In this document: positions 6,807 to 9,236 of the stretch, piece by piece | How positions within the stretch are numbered: the first letter of the stretch is position 1 | Layout of the letters: every line of letters starts with the position of its first letter | Origin: Reyranella sp. | GTDB lineage: Bacteria > Pseudomonadota > Alphaproteobacteria > Reyranellales > Reyranellaceae | Direction: 5' to 3' | Assembly: GCA_030679805.1 (NCBI GenBank) | Contig: JAUXST010000441.1 | Location: 1 to 9,236 of the forward strand | DNA length: 9,236 bases | Program-made: the position numbers and the translations under genes | The notes under the pieces: generated by a model | The model's database searches: none | The model's input: the letters and a program-made list of their open reading frames with translations, nothing else | Told to the model about the DNA's origin: nothing

Positions 6807-6849
6807 GCCGCGCGCCATTCGCGGCGGGTCATCGGCTCGATGATCCGCC
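6807..6849 (+). terminator. Strong 3' hairpin after the binding-protein gene
   Basis: GGCGGGTCATCG (6823-6834) and CGATGATCCGCC (6838-6849) form a 12-bp stem with one G-T pair and a 3-base loop. An overlapping alternative stem pairs GCCGCG (6807-6812) with CGCGGC (6820-6825); the two share bases 6823-6825 and cannot form together in full. No T-run follows (ACAATTG), so this is either a U-less terminator-like structure or an RNA-end-protecting hairpin rather than a canonical intrinsic terminator. It lies 22 bases after the stop codon. Confidence 0.55.
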
Positions 6850-6902
6850 ACAATTGCGTCCACGGGCGGTTCGATCCCGCGTTTCCTCCGGGACAGTTGC
6901 CA

Positions 6903-7277
6903 ATGTCACTTCAGTGGAAGGTGTCTCATCTCGATCACATGGTGATCTGCGTGTCCGAGGGGATCGTCACCCTCAAGGACTTCCAAGACTATCTGGCCGC
7001 CCTCAAGAAGGAAAAGGCGCTGCCCTTTCCCAAGATATTCATCGCGACGGACGGCAGATCCGGGATGAGCGACGAAGACAGGGTGAAGCTCGCGGTGCTC
7101 CTGACCGAGTTCCTCGAGATAGACGGCCTCGGCCCCTTTGCCGTGGTCGCAGGCGCGAAAAGGAACGCCGGGCTGGCCGCGATCTTCAAGTCCCTGGCCA
7201 CCATCAGGAGGCCAATGCGACTGTTCCCGGACATCCACGCGGCCCGGAAATGGCTGGGCACCAGGTCGAAGGTCTGA
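6903..7277 (+). CDS. Small STAS/SpoIIAA-like domain protein, uncharacterised
   Basis: A 124-residue soluble protein without signal peptide or membrane segment. The pattern of an N-terminal strand pair (MSLQWKVSHLDHMVICVSEG), a helix (LKDFQDYLAALKKE, 24-37), a strand (KIFIATDG, 44-51), a long helix (DEDRVKLAVLLTEF, 57-70), a strand (PFAVVAGAK, 78-86) and a closing HAARKWLG (112-119) resembles the STAS/SEC14-like SpoIIAA-type proteins found as small orphan genes in alphaproteobacteria. HAARKWL is typical of that group's C-terminus. The strand order is inferred, not computed. The frame is open further upstream, overlapping the binding-protein gene, but ATG 6903 begins the recognisable domain; ATG 6840 inside the preceding hairpin is less likely. 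The ribosome site is weak (GGGA at 6890-6893). The ligand or partner is unknown. Confidence 0.75.
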   Translation: MSLQWKVSHLDHMVICVSEGIVTLKDFQDYLAALKKEKALPFPKIFIATDGRSGMSDEDRVKLAVLLTEFLEIDGLGPFAVVAGAKRNAGLAAIFKSLATIRRPMRLFPDIHAARKWLGTRSKV

Positions 7278-7300
7278 GGTCGCGATCCAGAGCGCCGACC
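7278..7300. repeat. Short inverted repeat between convergent genes
   Basis: GGTCG (7278-7282), directly after the STAS-like gene's TGA, can pair with CGACC (7296-7300) across a 13-base loop, within the 40-base gap before the convergent GyrI-like gene's stop. No T-run on either side. Weak candidate for a two-way termination aid. Confidence 0.25.
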
Positions 7301-7317
7301 AGATGTTGCCCTGATGT

Positions 7318-7938
7318 TCAAACGGCGGTTCGTACCGGCTGACGCAGGATGGTCCTGAGCTTCTCGGCAGGGGTCTTGCGCGGGTCGCCGAGGTAGATTT
7401 CGTGATGATGTCCCGCTTCGGTGAGTCCGTTGGCGGGTAGAAATTCCTCATGCAGCCTTTTGAGGATCGGCCCTTCGTGATCGTAGGAGCCGATATGCAG
7501 AGTCTGAACCGCCCGCTCTTCGTCCAGCCGCTCGAACCGGAGATTCGACAGAGCTGGCAGTCCCTTTTTCTCGATGGCCTTCGCGATGGCTCGTTCCGCC
7601 ATTGAACGCTCGATGAAGTCAGGCACGACGATCATCATCGTCCACGACCAGCGGTCTTTCCGGCGCGCCGTGAAGTCCGCCATGTTTTCGGCCCACCACA
7701 GACCTTCCAGCGGCGGCACCACATAGTCGCGCTTCAGGGCGTCCTTGCTCATGAACTTGAGCGTATAGGAGGCGGCATAGAGCGCCTCGACGGCAGCCTT
7801 GTACTCGGGCGCTGTGTTGGGATCGCCGGCACCGTCGATCATGAAGTAGCCGAGTGCCGGGACCTCTACGATGGTGAATTCGCCCACCGGTGCCCCGTAG
7901 AGCGCTTTGTGGGTTTTCTTGATGTCCGTCTTGTCCAT
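7318..7938 (-). CDS. GyrI-like small-molecule-binding domain protein
   Basis: A 206-residue cytoplasmic protein of the GyrI-like (AraC effector-binding/SOUL-like fold) family in its stand-alone form. It opens with MDKTDIKKTHKALYGAP, followed by VEVPALGYFMIDGAGDPN (24-41), EALYAASYTLKFMSK (51-65), PPLEGLWWAE (75-84), RWSWTMMIVVPDFI (96-109), TLHIGSYDHEGP (146-157) and HHHEIYLGDPRKTPAEKLRTILRQP (177-201, given in part). These blocks are family hallmarks. Such proteins bind, and in some cases hydrolyse, hydrophobic or cytotoxic small molecules; there is no DNA-binding domain, so it is not itself a regulator. The frame is open upstream through the tRNA gene, but that cannot be coding. ATG 7938 fits the family start; ATG 8034 would add 32 unrelated residues. 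The ribosome site is weak. It lies downstream of tRNA-Ser on the same strand. Confidence 0.88.
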   Translation of the reverse strand: MDKTDIKKTHKALYGAPVGEFTIVEVPALGYFMIDGAGDPNTAPEYKAAVEALYAASYTLKFMSKDALKRDYVVPPLEGLWWAENMADFTARRKDRWSWTMMIVVPDFIERSMAERAIAKAIEKKGLPALSNLRFERLDEERAVQTLHIGSYDHEGPILKRLHEEFLPANGLTEAGHHHEIYLGDPRKTPAEKLRTILRQPVRTAV

Positions 7939-8023
7939 CGGTCGCTCGGAAAACAGATCCTGCGCTACTGCCGGCCCGTCGCGTTCGACAACGATCTTGG
8001 CTGCGCTGTCACAACTACAGCCG

Positions 8024-8059
8024 CCGTTTCGCATGACATCGCGCCATGACTTGAAACGG
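8024..8059 (-). repeat. 7-bp inverted repeat downstream of tRNA-Ser
   Basis: CCGTTTC (8024-8030) and GAAACGG (8053-8059) are perfect complements with a 22-base spacer that itself contains a CATGAC direct repeat (8032-8037, 8045-8050). It lies between the 3' end of the tRNA and the GyrI-like start. Could be a long-loop processing or termination hairpin, or chance. The rest of the 130-base gap (7939-8068) shows no recognisable promoter. Confidence 0.3.
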
Positions 8060-8068
8060 GTGGAAAAA

Positions 8069-8158
8069 TGGCGGAGGGGGTGGGATTCGAACCCACGGTA
8101 CGCTTGCACGCACAACGGTTTTCGAGACCGTCCCGATCGACCACTCTGGCACCCCTCC
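8069..8158 (-). tRNA. tRNA-Ser (anticodon CGA)
   Basis: On the minus strand a 90-base type II tRNA folds cleanly. The acceptor stem is GGAGGGG (8152-8158) with CCCCTCC (8073-8079), discriminator G (8072) and encoded CCA (8069-8071). The anticodon stem ACGGT/ACCGT encloses the loop CTCGAAA (8120-8126) with anticodon CGA at 8122-8124, reading UCG. The long variable arm and the T arm with GGGTTCGAATCCC confirm a serine tRNA. A TTTTT run begins at the last base of CCA and may aid termination. Confidence 0.97.
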
Positions 8159-8167
8159 GGGGCCACG

Positions 8168-8196
8168 CTTATAGGGGGGCGATTCTGTCCGGGCAA
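8168..8196 (-). promoter_or_regulatory. Probable sigma70-type promoter of tRNA-Ser
   Basis: On the minus strand, TTGCCC (8191-8196) and TATAAG (8168-8173) are separated by 17 bases. Initiation 6-8 bases after the -10 would start at about 8160-8162, only two to four bases before the mature tRNA 5' end. The spacer is C-rich just upstream of the -10, as in many GC-rich stable-RNA promoters. Confidence 0.55.
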
Positions 8197-8199
8197 CCC

Positions 8200-8250
8200 G
8201 GGCGGTTTGGCGGGCGGTTTCCCCTAATTCAGGCCTAAAATGGCGGGTTT
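8200..8250. repeat. Short direct repeats between the tRNA-Ser and rplU promoters
   Basis: GGGCGGTTT occurs at 8200-8208 and 8212-8220, a 12-base period, with a looser copy GGCGGGTTT at 8242-8250. The first two are directly upstream of the tRNA -35 and the third is directly upstream of the rplU -35. They could be binding sites for a shared regulator, or simple local duplication. Confidence 0.4.
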
Positions 8251-8256
8251 CCGGCG

Positions 8257-8284
8257 TTGACTTGGGGGGCGTCCTGCGTATATT
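8257..8284 (+). promoter_or_regulatory. Sigma70-type promoter of rplU-rpmA
   Basis: TTGACT (8257-8262) and TATATT (8279-8284) are 16 bases apart, each one base or so from consensus, the best promoter in the window. Predicted transcription start is about 8291, giving a leader of about 130 bases before the L21 start at 8420. Strong constitutive, growth-rate-type transcription is expected for ribosomal proteins. Confidence 0.75.
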
Positions 8285-8295
8285 CCGCCCTCCTC

Positions 8296-8390
8296 CGGCG
8301 GGTCACTCAGGCCCGCCGTGCTCTTTCGTGCTTTCCCGCATTTGGGCCTGAATCCGGCCACTGCCCCTAGGGGTGGTGGGGAATTCACCC
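8296..8390 (+). promoter_or_regulatory. Structured 5' leader of rplU (candidate regulatory RNA)
   Basis: Starting within a few bases of the predicted transcript 5' end, CGGCGGG (8296-8302) and CCCGCCG (8312-8318) form a perfect 7-bp stem with a 9-base loop. The loop segment TCAGG (8307-8311) can pair with CCTGA (8347-8351), a possible pseudoknot. Further on are the self-complementary CCCCTAGGGG (8364-8373) and a stem GGGTG (8371-8375) with CACCC (8386-8390), which compete for 8371-8373. Ribosomal-protein operons often carry autoregulatory leaders, but I recognise no known L21 leader class here. Confidence 0.4.
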
Positions 8391-8419
8391 GGTCCGGGAG
8401 GCTTTAGTCAGGTGTCATC

Positions 8420-8719
8420 ATGATCGCCGTTATCCGCACGGGTGGAAAACAATACACGGTCGCCGCCGAAGACACGCTCACGGTCGAAAAGATCGAGGGC
8501 GAGGCGGGCGCCAAGATCGAGTTCACCGACGTGCTGATGGTGGGCGAGAAGGTCGGCGCGCCGACCGTCGCCGGCGCCAAGGTCCTGGGCTCGATCGTCA
8601 AGCAGGCCCGCGGCCCGCACCTGATCGTCTTCAAGAAGCGCCGCCGCCAGAATTCGCGTCGCAAGAACGGCCATCGTCAGGACCTGACCGTGGTCAAGAT
8701 CGAACAGATCGTCGCGTAG
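8420..8719 (+). CDS. rplU: 50S ribosomal protein L21
   Basis: Large-subunit ribosomal protein that binds 23S rRNA. It has 99 residues, close to the usual 100-105. The N-terminus MIAVIRTGGKQYTV is the canonical L21 opening, DVLMVGEKVGAPTVAGAKV (37-55) is the central beta segment, and IVFKKRRRQNSRRKNGHRQ (69-87) is the basic family signature that contacts rRNA, ending with LTVVKIEQI. CAGGTG (8409-8414) provides a ribosome site five bases before the ATG. It ends with tandem TAG TAG stops (8717-8722). First gene of the rplU-rpmA transcript, 21 bases ahead of rpmA, behind the promoter at 8257-8284. Confidence 0.98.
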   Translation: MIAVIRTGGKQYTVAAEDTLTVEKIEGEAGAKIEFTDVLMVGEKVGAPTVAGAKVLGSIVKQARGPHLIVFKKRRRQNSRRKNGHRQDLTVVKIEQIVA

Positions 8720-8740
8720 TAGAGCGACTGGAGTAGAACG

Positions 8741-9028
8741 ATGGCACATAAGAAAGCAGGCGGCTCCTCGCGCAACGGCCGCGATTCGGCCGGCAAGCGT
8801 CTGGGCGTGAAGCGCTTCGGCGGACAGACGGTCCTGTCGGGCAATATCCTGGTCCGCCAGCGCGGCACCAAGATGAATGCCGGCGAGAACGTCGGCGTCG
8901 GCCGCGACCACACGCTGTTCGCCACCGCGCCTGGCATCGTGACGTTCCGCAAGCGGACCGGCGGCAAGGTCGAGGTGAACGTGCTCCCGGCGCCGGCGCA
9001 GAACCCGGCGAAGATGGCTGCCGAATAG
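8741..9028 (+). CDS. rpmA: 50S ribosomal protein L27
   Basis: Large-subunit protein whose flexible N-terminus reaches the peptidyl-transferase centre. It has 95 residues; the L27 core is about 85, and the excess is an Ala/Pro-rich tail (APAQNPAKMAAE). AHKKAGGSSRNGRDS is the standard N-terminus, directly after the initiator Met, so there is no Firmicute-type cleaved extension. GNILVRQRGTKMNAG (34-48) is the L27 signature and GRDHTLFA (54-61) follows it. GGAG (8730-8733) is the ribosome site, seven bases from the ATG. Co-transcribed with rplU and closed by the intrinsic terminator at 9053-9082. Confidence 0.98.
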   Translation: MAHKKAGGSSRNGRDSAGKRLGVKRFGGQTVLSGNILVRQRGTKMNAGENVGVGRDHTLFATAPGIVTFRKRTGGKVEVNVLPAPAQNPAKMAAE

Positions 9029-9052
9029 CCGTTCCCACCCAATTGGAATTCG

Positions 9053-9082
9053 AAGGGGGAGCGGTCAACCGTTCCCCCTTTT
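9053..9082 (+). terminator. Intrinsic terminator after rpmA
   Basis: A 12-bp stem pairs 9053-9064 with 9069-9080 (one G-T pair), with a TCAA tetraloop at 9065-9068 and TTTT at 9079-9082 interrupted by C then ATTT. This is a textbook Rho-independent terminator 24 bases after the L27 stop. It would end most rplU-rpmA transcripts and leave obgE to readthrough or its own promoter. Confidence 0.85.
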
Positions 9083-9101
9083 CATTTCCGGACCCCACCC
9101 C

Positions 9102-9236
9102 ATGAAGTTCCTCGACCAGGCCAAGATCTTCGTCCGCTCCGGCAACGGCGGCGCGGGGTCGGCGAGCTTTCGCCGCGAGAAATTCATCGAGTATGGCGGA
9201 CCGGACGGTGGCGACGGCGGGCGCGGCGGCGATGTC
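9102..9236 (+). CDS. obgE: Obg/CgtA GTPase, N-terminal part (3' end outside window)
   Basis: The first 45 residues of the essential ribosome-associated GTPase Obg, which helps late 50S assembly and stress signalling. MKFLDQAKIFVRSGNGGAGS, then SFRREKF and the glycine-rich GGPDGGDGGRGGDV, is the unmistakable glycine-rich Obg-fold N-terminus; the GTPase domain lies beyond the window. The frame is open to the last base. No good Shine-Dalgarno precedes ATG 9102 (the region reads GGACCCCACCCC), so translation may be modest. The order rplU-rpmA-obgE is a widely conserved ribosome-assembly cluster. Here no acetyltransferase gene sits between rpmA and obgE, as it does in some Rhizobiales. Confidence 0.96.
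   Translation, partial: MKFLDQAKIFVRSGNGGAGSASFRREKFIEYGGPDGGDGGRGGDV

Noticed and set aside
6865..6882. A tRNA T-arm look-alike (GCGG-TTCGATC-CCGC) after the binding-protein gene, possibly a tRNA fragment or attachment site
   Set aside because: The stem is only 4 bp, no acceptor-stem partner or CCA follows, and there is no integrase or duplicated copy in the window. Most likely chance.
8069..8158. tRNA-Ser as an integration site for a mobile element
   Set aside because: tRNA 3' ends are common attachment sites, but there is no integrase gene, no repeated tRNA 3' fragment and no shift in gene type on either side here.
7939..8196. N-terminal extension of the GyrI-like protein by 86 residues
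   Set aside because: The extension runs straight through the tRNA-Ser gene, and the family N-terminus begins at MDKTDIKK (ATG 7938).

Overview
The window (high GC, strong wobble-position G/C bias, Sec signal peptide and operon styles typical of the group) looks like chromosomal DNA of an alphaproteobacterium. The rplU-rpmA-obgE block, the abundance type of periplasmic binding protein and the GMC and luciferase-like oxidoreductases would fit a soil lineage such as Rhodospirillales/Reyranella or Rhizobiales. That placement is inference from gene content, not a computed classification.

Layout. Bases 1-1824 hold the 3' part of a SNF2-family helicase gene followed 4 bases later by a SWIM zinc-finger protein gene, a recurrent bacterial pair. 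Bases 1902-2681 (minus) encode a class-I glutamine-amidotransferase-like gamma-glutamyl-GABA hydrolase. A 198-base divergent gap separates it from a luciferase-like monooxygenase (2880-3824, plus), which runs tail to tail, with one base between stop codons, into a GMC flavoprotein oxidoreductase (3826-5457, minus). A divergent gap carrying a GC-rich nested palindrome leads to a secreted branched-chain-amino-acid-type binding protein (5593-6801, plus), with no permease or ATPase genes beside it. After a strong 12-bp hairpin comes a small STAS/SpoIIAA-like protein (6903-7277, plus), converging on a GyrI-like small-molecule-binding protein (7318-7938, minus). Upstream of the latter on the same strand is tRNA-Ser(CGA) at 8069-8158 with encoded CCA.

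Bases 8159-8419 are a divergent regulatory region: a probable tRNA promoter on the minus strand and a good sigma70-type promoter on the plus strand driving rplU (L21, 8420-8719), rpmA (L27, 8741-9028), then a textbook intrinsic terminator at 9053-9082 and the start of obgE (9102 to the edge). The roughly 130-base rplU leader has a perfect 7-bp stem-loop at its predicted 5' end whose loop can pair with a downstream segment. This is the best candidate here for an undescribed regulatory element.

How the genes work together: the SNF2/SWIM pair, and the rplU-rpmA-obgE ribosome-assembly cluster, are the two functional groupings with real support. The middle of the window is single genes of small-molecule metabolism and uptake whose pathways the sequence does not reveal. 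I see no mobile element, CRISPR array, toxin-antitoxin pair or defence island, and no clearly novel multi-gene system. The interesting signals are mostly in the intergenic DNA.
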